From Amphibalanus amphitrite (taxonomy: Eukaryota; Arthropoda; Thecostraca; Balanomorpha; Balanidae): a DNA stretch of 64,000 nt. The DNA lies in the NCBI RefSeq assembly GCF_019059575.1, contig NW_024881671.1, forward strand, positions 496,001 to 560,000. Reading direction: 5' to 3'. Both the position numbers and the translations under genes were made by a program. Below are positions 11,883 through 23,184 of the stretch, one piece after another (position 1 is the first letter of the stretch; each line of letters opens with the position of its first letter). The notes below the pieces were generated by a model. The model was not told where the DNA came from. It saw only the letters and a list, made by a program, of their open reading frames with translations, and ran no database searches.

Positions 11883-14800
11883 CACGGTTCGTCGGAAGGT
11901 CATCTCAGGCTCAAAAGAAACGGTATATACCATTCGAAAGCTGACGGAGAGCTGAATCCAAAAATGTAATTTTTATCAAAATCGATCGATGGCCTTTTTT
12001 GAAAATTAACTTAATAACCTTTTATTTAACGGGCTGTCCCGGACATTCTTGAAAACATAAACATGTATTATTGAGTTCCAGTGAAAGCTGAACGCCAAAA
12101 GAACAATATTTAGCGAAGCAATATTTCCTAACATTAATATGCGTCTCCCACAGCCGAAAATAAGGCGCAATCACACATCTCAGTGTCACGATGGACCAAA
12201 GTCAGCCACACAGAAGCGTGAAATGACCCTTATCGACTCGCAGACCCGGCGCTCTCGGCCCGCCTGACCGGCCACGGAAAGAACGTTCGGCTCTCGTTCT
12301 ACTAAACAAATGTCAAATTTGTCACTTTAATGGCCCTTTCACACGTAGCAACTTTTCAGTCGCCGGCGACAGCAGCAGTCGCCGGCGACCGCCAGCGACC
12401 GCCAGCCAACGATCGTGTGTGACGTAGGTATGACGTAAGCAAGTCGGTGGCGATCGCCGGGCCACGGCCGGGCAATCGCCAGCAACTGGTGACGTCAGAT
12501 CCGCGTCACAGGCCAGTCGCCGGCGACTCTTCTCGAGCAGCGGACGCCGCCATGACAGTTTTGTCCTTGGTGAGTGGTTTAGGTGATTTGTGATGCATTT
12601 TTGGTTGGTGTGGCTACCTTAAATTTTTTGCTCAGTAGCATAGGGATTATTATCTTGTAGTTTGCCTCTCGTGAAGCTGTTGTGACTTGAATTTAAGCTT
12701 GATTCGACAATATTGGAGGGTTTATGTCATTTGTGGCGCACTTGCCCATGATCACCCATGATTTTTATTTGTGATAAATATGCGTTTTTTCATCAAAATT
12801 GAATATTTTAATGACATTGAAATTGACACTAGTTTCATAAGGTAATGAAAACTTGCTTGTTGTGTCACAAGAACATTGTTTACATTCAGTATTAGTGCCC
12901 TTGAGGACAAAGTGCCTACCTATCAGTCAGCTATTTGCCTACCTATTCGTGCGACACAAGGAAATATTTGATAGCAACAAAATATTATATTGCTGCTCAT
13001 TAATTAGCATGATCAAAATCAAACAGGTAGCTTTGCAATTTTGTTATTGTTTCTGCTGGAGTTTTCCTTGGTACCATGGATAAACAACCCAGGCCAAACT
13101 TAATCCGCATTGGGTTCGCATGTGTGTGCGTGCTCACATGGCAAATGATAATCCATGGCTTATTAGTACATAAATAATTGCATTATGCACAGTAGGTGGT
13201 AGGTATGTCATGTATTTTGGCAAGGTATTAGGTGGTATGTATTTTGGCCCTGGAGCTGTTTCCTATTCATTGCAGCAATGCTGCCGGCATGGCTTATGTG
13301 TACCATGCGCACACAAGCTCCACCAATGTAAAAATGTCATTTTCACACAAAACTCATAATTGGAGGAAGGTAGAGCAGACCAAGAATAAGCGGGCATTTG
13401 CTGCAGTGTGGAAAAAGTCACTAGAGGCTTGATACTTTTTTACATGCAGCAGCCTGGAGATGTCCACAGAGGCATGCCTGAGGATGTCCACAGAGGTGGA
13501 TCCAGGCAATAGTTTTTACAATCTTCTCCCCTTGTGCCCGCTGTGTGTTGTGCTGACTGCTTGTCCCCCTTCTCGTGGTGCCTAGACTTGCCTCTGCATA
13601 TCTCCCTGCAGGCTGCTGCATAATGTCTAAAAAAAAAACCCTCAAGCCTCTAGTGACTTTAATCACTCCAGTCTCTACAGCATATGCCCACTCATGCTAC
13701 AGCTGCCTTAATAATACCAAAATTAGTAACAATGGTCTCATAACCATATTCAGTAGGAAATGAATTAACTAGAAAATTATATTAAAAAATACAATTGCTT
13801 TCAAAAAGAATGAGCACTGCTAAAATGCTATTATTTCAAATAATGCTAGGTTTCTGAACCACAAATTCCAATTCTGTGTCACTGAATACTGATTGCCAAT
13901 TGTACAAGACAAAAAGCGTCAACAATGCTACATCAAGGATAATGATGCTAAGATAGTTCTAATTTTAGCCTGAAGTGTAAAAACCAAACCTAACCTGATT
14001 TGGGTATTTGGGTAAACCAAGCCTAACCTGATTTGGGTATTTGGGTAGTTTTTATGATGCTAAGCAATAGCCTATTCCAGGCTTCCTAATTTGCAGAGCT
14101 TTTGGTTAAAAATGATTTTTTAAAATGTATTTGAAGTATGTTCTGACATGTCCGCCCTCTGTGCCTGGCAGACAAGTCACAGCGTTACCTGATGAGTCAA
14201 GAGGTTCTGTACCTGATGTACCTGATCAAGAGTACCTGATGATTCTGCAACACCACCTGATGGCCAACTCGACGGCATTGCTGACCCGAAAAGGAGTCTA
14301 GCAGCTGAATGTTCAACTTCTGCCACTGCACTGTTGACTCTGCCTAGAGACAGCATCTGCACCACGGCCCACTGACGATCTTCCGTGGGACGGTGTGCTG
14401 CGCACCAGTCACCACACTGACGGCGTTCACCTGTGTGCTGCACAACTTTCTGTGAGGTCAGGAGATCGACACTGACGGCCCCGGACGGTGTGCTCTGATT
14501 GCGCCGAGTGTGCTCCCTCGTGTCCGGGCCTTGATGCCAATACCGCACGCGAGGCGGCGCGCGTCCGCCAAGCCCTCACATACTGCGTCCAAGGTGCAGG
14601 TGGTGTTCGGTGACAGTGTGCAGCTTCTGCCGGCCCCGTGGACGGCACCGCGTGTGACCATGGCATGTGCAGTCGATTTTCTGACATAAGTGCAGTGAAT
14701 TCATTTGTCATTTTGCTTCTGAATGCTGTCGCCGCTCGGTAGGGTCGATTCTGCCAGAGTAAAGAGGTCGCCACGATCGGGGGCAAGGAGCAAGGCACTC

Positions 14801-17054
14801 AGCAATCAGCTGCCGGGAGGTGGTGGCGGCGGCGGCGGCTGACGACTCGGGCCTCGAAAATCCTGTCGTGTGCGTTGCTGGCTATTATGCGTTGTTGGTG
14901 TGCGCTGTTTTGCAAGGCCTTTGGAGCGGCATGTCGAGTTTTGAGTTTTGGACGAAGGAGCCTTGGTGTTTTGTTGGTCTATTTTCGATAAAAACGGTCA
15001 TGAAGAGTGAGCTGTGTCCAGGCTGATTTTAAGATTTCTGTCACAGTATTGTCACCTTTGACCTTTGACCTAGGCTTGTGTCTTCTTGGGTATCGGCATA
15101 TTGTGCCACCGTCCTTGCCCCGTGTCCGCGCGTGCTGCATTTTTATGTGATCGCGCGTATGGTGTCATATACTGTCACCTCGCCATGTTTAGTGATATCC
15201 ACTGTGTGGAAAAATGCATTTTGTTATAAGGGGGGGGGGTACACTTGTGTTCCCCAATCCAGCGCTTTAGATAATACAGCATCTGTTTTTGACATAATGA
15301 AAGCCTGTGTTTTATGTGGGTGGTAGGCTTCGCCGTTCCTCAGGTCCGTTTCTGGCATTTGAATTTCTGCTACATTTCTAGAATGCCTTTTTTCTGTTTT
15401 TCACATACAAAGCACGGTTCAAATGTGTGACCACAAATCACTGTGATTGTCCCATGCTTACCACCAACCATTCCTTCAATGCTAATGTCGTTACAGCGAA
15501 GTTATTCATTTATTGAGAACAGGGTTGTAGTTGAATAAACAAGACAGGTGAGCAAAATCTGCAGCACTCGTAATCTTGGCTGATGCGTTAGGAAAAATGG
15601 AGGAACTGCAAGTACACATCACTTTTCAGTTTTATGCTTGAGTGCATTGAATTCCAATGTAGAAGAATCGCAGTTTGATTGTATTTTCATTGGTATTAGG
15701 TATGTATTGTTTCAATAATAGATCTAATAAATATTATTCCAATATTACCTAGACGGTAGTTATCATCCTGCAAAACACGTCCAAATATTTAGTACCTTGA
15801 ATAATGCAGTAAAATAAGCTGCGCCGCTGCATGTATCAGCAGCGCAATATCTGGTGCCAACTCAAGGTCAAGCGGGTCACGTGACAGTTGAGCGGCGGCT
15901 GGCTAGAACAGTCGCCGGCGACTTCAAAATGTTGGAAAAATTGAACTTTCTCGGCAACGCCGACAACTCTTCAATGATTGGCTGACACGACTGCTACGTC
16001 ACACCCCGGCGACTGGTCAGCTGATATCGACAACTGCGGAGTTGCCGGCGACTGACCCCGGTCGCTGGCGATCGCCGGCGACTGACCCCGGTCGCTGGCG
16101 ATCGCCGGCGACAGTTGCCGTCGTCGGCGACCGGAAAAGTTGCTACGTGTGAAAGGGCCATAACTGTCCACATCGCTATTTAAGTTATTCAGGATACCTG
16201 GGAAGAAAATTCATTGTTCTGCTTGATTTACAACATGCTTTAATTTACATTTTTCTTATACATGTTTTGTTCCATCCAGCTGCGATCAGTGCCCGCGCAG
16301 GGGAAGTGAGCGGGGTTTCACTGTCAGAGGCTGTACTGGTGACAGCTGCTCGGCCGTGCGACCGGTCAAAGGTTACCCTGCCCCGCCGGGCGCTACCCCC
16401 ACTCCACCCGAGCTGAGGCCGGTGCAACCTCTGACATTTCAGTGCGGCCAATTTTCCTTATATGGGCATGATACCAAGCTCAATTGAGCAAAGTAGGCAT
16501 GAACAAATGCAAATTAATGCATGATGTGAAGATGACAGAACAATGAATTTTCTTCACAGGTATCCTGAATAACTTTAACAGCGATGTGGACAGTTAAACT
16601 GACAAATTTGACATTTGTTTAGTAGAACGAGAGCCGAACGTTCTTTCCGTGGCCGGTCAGGCGGGCCGAGAGCGCCGGGTCTGCGAGTCGATAAGGGTCA
16701 TTTCACGCTTCTGTGTCGCTGACTTTGGTCCATCGTGACACTGAGCTGTGTGATTGCGCCTTATTGTCGGCTGTGGGAGACGCATATTAATGTTTGGAAA
16801 TATTGCTTCGCTAAATATTGTTCTTTTGGAGTTCAGCTTTCACTGGAACTCAAAAATACATGTTTATGTTTTCAAGAATGTCCGGGACAGCCCGTTGAAT
16901 AAAAGATTATTAAGTTTTTACAAAAACGCAATTTTCAAAAAAGGCCATCGATCGATTTTGATAAAAATTACTTTTTTGGATACAGCTCACCGTCAGCTTT
17001 CGAATGGTATATATCGTTTCTTTTGAGCCTGAGATGACCTTCCGACGAACCGTG
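11883..17054. mobile_element. foldback element FB with ~0.5-kb inverted arms
   Basis: Ends are CACGGTTCGTCGGAAGG and its inverse, flanked by TTGG (11879-11882, 17055-17058). Copy 2 of X keeps the uninterrupted site (near 44942-44948) with a single TTGG, proving a 4-bp duplication. The left arm (11883-12330, resuming at 16161) pairs with the right arm (about 16500-17054). A 3.8-kb Harbinger-like element sits inside the left arm. Without it FB is about 1.3 kb and non-coding. A 4-bp duplication with CAC ends would fit Chapaev- or Sola-type elements, but no transposase is present to decide. Confidence 0.85.
12331..16160 (+). mobile_element. PIF/Harbinger-like element H inside FB
   Basis: Ends TGGCCCTTTCACACGTAGC and its inverse, flanked by TAA (12328-12330, 16161-16163). 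The opposite arm of FB shows the uninterrupted sequence, so the 3-bp duplication is real. A TAA target and GGCCCTTTCAC ends fit PIF/Harbinger. Both ends carry clusters of the palindrome GTCGCCGGCGAC. The 3.8-kb interior has no intact transposase. One stretch at 14420-14455 reads TAFTCVLHNFL and then a stop, resembling the C-x-LHNFL segment near the end of Harbinger DDE nucleases, but it is too short to rely on. GC-rich segments (14300-14850) may be decayed exons. Confidence 0.75.
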
Positions 17055-19345
17055 TTGGCGGCGGCCGGCCGTGGAGTGAGGACCTCGTGTGTGGGGCGCA
17101 GAGATGCCGCAGTGCAGAGGAGGGGAAAATGGTGACTCTGCACGATGCCGAAAATGATGCCTATGTGATATAAATTAAGCACCTGCACTGCAGTGCATAT
17201 CCCCCCTTGCCCCATTCCTATTTTATCATAATCCTTCAATAATCCGTAATGACCATTCAACGCAAGAAAGCAAACAAAACAACCCGTTTAGCGGCGACAT
17301 CATCTCGGATAAAAAAGCGACAGTGATGATTAGAATGGACTTAGCGCGAGGGCAAAGCGAAGGGTATATATGTATCATATGCCGAGTATTTTATCCCATC
17401 TAGCAAATTAAGATTGGGGATCTTGTCCAACAAGTCAGCGGCCGTTCTAGACACAGATAAATGCTTTGTTTTCGGTCGCATCATTATCTGCAATAATTCG
17501 AAGCGAGGTTTTACCCTCGCCGGCCGAGAAGAAGGGGTGGATGCCGCCACCATGTATTTTTTGCCGGGTAGCTCAAAGCACACTGATGATAGAAGGCTGA
17601 CATTTCATATGCCTTACATTTGATTCAAGCCGGATCATTTGAAATCAACCACGTTTTCAGGTCAGGTCACTTAACTATGACGTCTTAAGTAAACCTCTGC
17701 AGACTGCACGGTTGTCGGTTATAAAATTATGCAAATCCGCAATGCACTTAGTGTCATATAAGCATAATGGGGAACTATGGAAACTGTTAATTTGGCGTCG
17801 GAAATGACCTAAAACTATACCTCAAGCACATGAAATCGTGACTTCATATATTCTTGGCAAGGTTTAATGCTTCACTTTTGCATTGTTCACCTTGCGTGAC
17901 GTCCTTTATGACGTCACTAGGGTCATAGGAGTGCTTCGTCAATAACTCCCGATCAAAATGAGCTAGCCAGTCGGGACAGCCATTAATGGACTTTGCAAGA
18001 CTTGCCGAATCAAATGTTATGCAACATGACCTTTCAACAGCTTCGTGACCTGTGTTGCCCTAACATGACATTGACCTTAACATCCTAAATTGCTTCAACT
18101 AAGCAAAAAAGCATATACATCGACGCGTCTGAGAACAGAAAACACGATTGTATCGAAATGACGATAATGCGACCATTTTTTTTTTTGCGAAGTTATTCAC
18201 CAAAAACCGATCCAATGCCTTGGGGCCCTTGACCTGCCCTAAGAGGTCGCTGATATTTTAAAATGGGGTAACAGTCGCTGCGTCACGTAACGACGCAAGC
18301 GCTAGTTTTTTTTCCGCGAGGCTCTAGCAGTTAGCTCAATTAAAGGAGCTAAACATGGGGTTGGGGAATCGCTCCCTTCTCACTAACTATTTGGCCGGGA
18401 TAGTGTTTGCAATTATTATTAAAATCTAACATTTTAAGACTTCAAATGACCCATTTTTTCCCGCCCAAGTCTTTCAATTCAAGGTCATAACACCAGGTCA
18501 CGTCGAGTAACCTTACCTCAAGGAAAGTTCCTGTGCTCATCTATCTAAATACATCGACTAACCGATCGCTTTAGAACCTTCAACGATTTCAATGGGCAAC
18601 AAAATATGTATTTGAAACGTTTACTTTGCAAGTTTGACAGTGCTGACAGAAAGGCCGGGTCAATTTTGAGATCGCTAAAGTCGATGGGAGAAAGTTGAAT
18701 TGCGCTTTTTTAACGAACGCATAATAAACACTCTGAAAACATGTGGTGCCTGATGAGATACAATACTGAATGAGAAAATTGTTTGTTTTGTTGGGAGCCA
18801 TCTTTTTCGGTCTGAGAAAGCCCTTGCAGAGCTATGACATAACTATGCTCTGGTGTAGTAATTTGGTTGTGCGAGCCAGCGACAGTGATCTGCGGAAGCG
18901 TGACTGTTCCCGTGGGACGATTGCCCTGTCGGGACGGCCCAGCCGTCTCCCAAACGGTCACCCGAAGAGGATTATGTGTCCTGGAATGGAACCGACATCA
19001 ACTACAGGTTGGCTGGTGGGGTGACCTCTAGTCCAGAGAGGGAAGCATGAAGACTAGGTGCGATGCGGATTGGTTTTTCCTGAGGATAGCGAGGACGGAA
19101 GGAGTATAGCACCCTTGACCCTTCCTTATACTGAATGTATGGCTGTTAAATCTCCTAAGCGTTTTTTTTTTCTCGACATCGTCAAGGTGTCATTAATAAA
19201 AATATGAAATCCGGGAGGATAAATTAAATATAGAAATTGTGGCCAACAGAACATTATCAGTTGCGTTCAACATACTCGTAAGCATGATCACACACCCAGC
19301 TTACACATGAGCCATGTAATAAATATTTTTGATAGACATGCTTAA

Positions 19346-20267
19346 CCCTCGCCATGTAGGGGGGGGGGTGCACCCCCCCCCCCCCCCCCCGAGGTTTTTC
19401 TTAGCTACACGCCGAACTGTTTCAGATAGCCTGCTCAAATTTTCAGTGCCCTCTGGGGCATCCTTTGCGCAACTTTTGTTTTTTTGTCAAGATCATGTCA
19501 GGTCACGGAGTTATGACGTCATAAAGGGAACAACCTCCGGCCAGATTTACGCTAAATTGGAGATTGCTTCACATTGGTATAAATGCCGACTGACCTGACA
19601 CACTGATGGATTGTTTTAGAATCACAACTGGCTGATTTGACATTAGCACAATGTCCGTTGACATTTTGAAGGTTACTTAAGGTCAAGGTAAGGTCAGTGA
19701 CCTCCGTTGACCTGTAATGACTTCTTACACTTGTATGCCTTTTCGGGGTATTTTGATGCCCTGAATTCGAATTTGCTATCCATTTCAGGCATCGTCGGTT
19801 GTTTCTTGTAGTTCAATTTGGGTCAGGGTCAGGTCAGTGACGTCACACGCTTGACGTGACCCAATGCACAAATGACCTTGCAGACTTCCGATGCTCCCAA
19901 CGCATTATTTTTAGAGTTTTGACATCGAAATACACACCAAACGATAGAGAATTGACCAGGGATCACGATAGTGAAGGTTTCAAGTCGATATCTCTTACCG
20001 TTTTGCCGCAATCGGCGCGGAAATCTGAAAAAAGCTAGATTTTTCCGAAAATTTGACCTTTGACCGGTCATAAGTAGGTCAAATGTTGACCTAGGACCAA
20101 AAATATACCACCAATCGCGAGATCTCGTTGAGAGCAATCCGTTGGTCTCTTCCACTAAGCTCTACGACGCTCCGTTTTCAAACGCCAGGGGGGGTCGCAC
20201 CAACCCCACCTTTGCCACCTTCGCCCTGCATGGGCGAAGGTGGCAAAACACCGTTTACGGGCGAGGG
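19346..20267. mobile_element. TTAA element, CCCTCGCC family, in X copy 1
   Basis: TTAA at 19342-19345 and 20268-20271. Ends are CCCTCGCC and GGCGAGGG, with a subterminal GGGGTGCACCCC-type palindrome. X copy 2 (near 40560-40575) has a single TCAA at the same point, so this is an insertion younger than X. AGGTCA-rich interior, no transposase. Confidence 0.85.
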
Positions 20268-21428
20268 TTAAGTTATGAAATCATCTAAAGTGTTTGTAAA
20301 GTTCCACGATACGGATCTAATATCCTGCTATGCATCATGGCCATTTCTGGTCAGGTCATGTCTTTGAACATAGGCCAATTTCTTCAAATGACCTTTAAAG
20401 ATCAACTTTCGATTCATTCGAAGCGTTTTGATAAGAGGAACACGAGGCTGGTAAAATTGATTTCATGCAAGTTTAGCTTAAAACTTTTAGTGTTTGTGGA
20501 AAAGCAATTGGTTTTCTCTAAATACCGATGGTGGCAGTTGCTGTTATTTACGTGCTAAGCCGTTGACCCTAATTAAATCTGACAATATTATTCAGACATA
20601 GCGGTAAACGAGCTAACTGTTGTCATTGTGTTAGGTTATGCTCTTTCGGTCGATTTCAGAGTGGGAAGGATGACAGGAATTAGGGGGAGACAGGGGGCCT
20701 GGACCTCATGCTCCGCTGGGGCCGAGCCCATCACGTGGGTTGGATTGCCCTGACACATGGATAGCCCTGGGCGGTGTTTCACGGCCCCGCGCCGCTGCCC
20801 TGCGCTGCCATGCATTGTTGCGGCGGTTGATATGAATTCGGCTCCACGCTAGCGTTACGAGCTTCCGAGTCTGTTGATGTTTCCATGGAAATTGGAAACC
20901 CAATGCACCGGTGCGCGCAACGCACCCTGTCCAAGCAAAATTTTACCATCGATGACCTCTGGTGACACGATCTTTTGCTCTGACCCGATCTAAAATTGGC
21001 TGAAGTATTTTTCTTCTTTTTGCTACTTTTGACGCTACTTCGAATATCACTTAAATGCCCAAAGCTGAGTTATAAGAATGATGCTCAATCCCCACTTTCC
21101 CTCCAACAGGGCGTGAGAGTCGAGGCATTCCTGTGGGGCACGGGCTAACAATGACTATCTCATAATCATTGTGGCCATGAACATCTACTGCCATTCTTTA
21201 ACACCGGTTTCGCTGCGCTGAGCGGTGGCCGTCCCGTTTGTTGGATTCTACAGCTGGCTGGCGGAAAGCGTTACCGGCCGCCCGTCCACCGCCCGCGGGC
21301 CGGACCGAGCGGTCCCGCTGACCCTACCTGACCTGAGCCCGGCGCGATATGGGACAGGCAGACGGGGGTTCGGCTCAGCGAAGGCAGCGCCCACTGGTGC
21401 TGGGGACTTTTTTAATAGACCTACTGTA

Positions 21429-22327
21429 CCTACGGCGGTGGTAGGCCGACATACGGTGGTCAATTCGAGGCGGTACGGCGGTCAGTTCCAGGCGCTGGCG
21501 GCGCCGCGGCCGTGTCGGTGTGGGCCTATCCCATCCACCCGCGTCAGCGCCGCACAGTCTCCTGGGCGGGGCGGAACGGTGGCGCAGACAGCTCCTCCCC
21601 CTCCCCCTGGCGTGCGGTGATGAGCTCCGGGCCCCCTTCCCCCTCGGTGACCGGAACGGTCGGCCGGCGCGGTCTGGAGGCCGAGAGGAGCAGCCCGCAG
21701 GGCGGGAGGAAACGAGCGGCTCAGAGCGGGAAGAGCGACGCGGCCCGGCCTTGACCGCCGCCCAGCCTGCCCCACTACGGCGTTGTCAGCTGCGCCTGGG
21801 GTGTCGTCCTGTCCGCTCAGCGGATTTTTACCCGTGCTATGCCCAAGCAATTTAGTTAACTAGTGATAAAGACACTGAAGAAAAGCGTAACGGCAAAGTT
21901 ATAGTCGTCGCTTGAAATTACTTTAACCAAACTGCGTTGTAATCTGGGAGACGGTCGTCCCAGTTTACAGTCATCCGATCGTGGTGATCGGGAAACGTGT
22001 TCCTTTCCGAGCACTCGGTCAGCCACCAGGGCTCTTCATGTCGCCCTCGCTTCCTCGTCTTCCGTCTTCCTTCAAAGCCTTGTTTTGATGAGTAGAAGAG
22101 TGTGTATTTACAAAATTTCATATTTCACTATTTTACATAAAACACGGACGTTAGACAAAACGTTGAACTGCGCGCATGCGCCTAACGCTTCTGGCCAGAC
22201 GGTCTAGCCAGCACCGTGCTACATGCGCATTGCGCAGTGTGTTTGCGCGGATATGCACACAAGCGGTGGCACACCGACACGGCGACACCTGCGCAGCAGG
22301 TGTGCGCGAGTGTATGGAACTCCTACA
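21429..22327. other. GC-rich intergenic block, no gene recognised
   Basis: 21440-21780 is strongly GC-rich, with overlapping open frames on both strands that look like composition shadows (P, R, G, A-rich). There is no domain and no splice structure I can defend. From 21900 the sequence is ordinary. Confidence 0.4.
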
Positions 22328-22677
22328 GCGTGGTAGGTATTCTTTTCTCGACAAAACCGAGAATAACGCGAATACTATGCTATCGGTCTCTCAGAAATCG
22401 ATCAGCAAGACGCGCCAGACTCCGCGCCTTAGATTGGCATTTTCATCGTTCAATTTTCCATCCAGTTTGGCAAATAAACCCAAAAGTTTATATTTGCCCC
22501 ACAAACAAACTTTTGCATTTTTTTGCCACACATGGAGTATATACTTTGTTCAGTGATAGACCCAATCGAAGGAGTGGAGCATGGCGCATCTATTTGCAGT
22601 GAGTTTCGACCGTCTGATAACATAGCCTTTGAGCTATTATCGGTTTTGTCGAAAAAAGTAATAGGTACCTACCACGC
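22328..22677. mobile_element. small inverted-repeat MITE
   Basis: About 32-40 bases at 22328-22361 return inverted at 22642-22677 (ends GCGTGGTAGGTA, then a TTTTCTCGACAAAACCGA-like run). The interior is about 280 bases and non-coding. No clear target duplication. Confidence 0.55.
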
Positions 22678-22781
22678 AGTCTGCTGAGGGTTGTTACATA
22701 CTACATATGACTTGTAACCTGAAATGTCCTTCCATTGTGCATTGTGGATCGATACAAATTGTATAGTTTATTAGCCCAGTA

Positions 22782-22830
22782 GGGGAGAGTGGGGATAACT
22801 GGGACGCGGGAGAAGTGGGACACCTTTAAT
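22782..22830 (+). mobile_element. solo end of a GGGGAGA keyword MITE
   Basis: TA followed by GGGGAGAGTGGGG and then ATAACTGGGACGCGGGAG and AAGTGGGACACC. This is the outer end shared by the four complete GGGGAGA elements in this window, with a different inner phrase. No matching right end was found nearby, so it is probably truncated. It lies about 300 bases upstream of the opsin start codon. Confidence 0.6.
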
Positions 22831-23009
22831 ATCTGGGTGACCGATTGGACAAACAATTTTTTTTTGTGCATATTTTCTCATGAACTTAGTCGGGGCACGT
22901 CACAACCAAGCGGTTTCCTTTCCTCCCCTCTCTCGCCCTCCTCCTCCCTCGTTCTCTCCCAGTCGGTGGCCTGCGCTGTCTCGCGCTGAAGGTGCGTCGA
23001 AGTCGGGCG

Positions 23010-23016
23010 ATATATT
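23010..23016 (+). promoter_or_regulatory. possible TATA-like box
   Basis: GATATAT sits in otherwise GC-rich sequence 116 bases before the opsin ATG. The distance would allow a short 5' leader. Position and sequence are the only evidence. Confidence 0.2.
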
Positions 23017-23131
23017 CGGCGTCGGTCGGCGCCGGCCGCCACTGTCGGGCCGTGCTCGGCTCCGTGGTGTCTCCGCCTCTGCCGCTGACACCGCTGACAC
23101 CGCTGACACTGACACCGCCGCCTGGGGGGTC

Positions 23132-23184
23132 ATGGAGAACGACACGGCTGCTCCCGGCGCCGAGCCGCCGCTGTGGAACTCCAG
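23132..23184 (+). CDS. opsin exon 1 (start)
   Basis: ATG in a GTCATGG context, coding MENDTAAPGAEPPLWNS plus two bases, ending CCAG before donor GTAGGT. Residue 3 starts an N-D-T glycosylation site, usual for an extracellular opsin N-terminus. The frame is open further upstream to 22880, but that stretch is repetitive (AADTADTADTDTAA) and unlikely to be translated. Confidence 0.8.

Larger units (their letters stand above)
11745..21426 (+). mobile_element. DNA transposon X, copy 1 (interrupted)
   Basis: Left end CAGTAGGTCTACTAAAA and right end its inverse (TTTTAATAGACCTACTG), each flanked by TA (11743-11744, 21427-21428). The ends stay similar for about 70 bases of GC-rich sequence. Removing the foldback element (11883-17054) and a TTAA element (19346-20267) leaves roughly 3.6 kb, matching copy 2 at 36485-45079 in reverse. 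TA duplication with CAG ends suggests the Tc1/mariner-pogo group, but no transposase frame is seen, so the family call is weak. Much of the interior resembles old TTAA-element sequence rich in AGGTCA. Confidence 0.8.

Noticed and set aside
21482-21850. 122-codon minus-strand frame in GC-rich sequence
   Set aside because: Several overlapping frames on both strands are equally open, the usual sign of high GC rather than a gene.
22880-23131. Upstream extension of the opsin frame to an ATG at 22880
   Set aside because: The added 84 residues are low-complexity and repetitive, and the downstream ATG has a better context and a normal opsin N-terminus.
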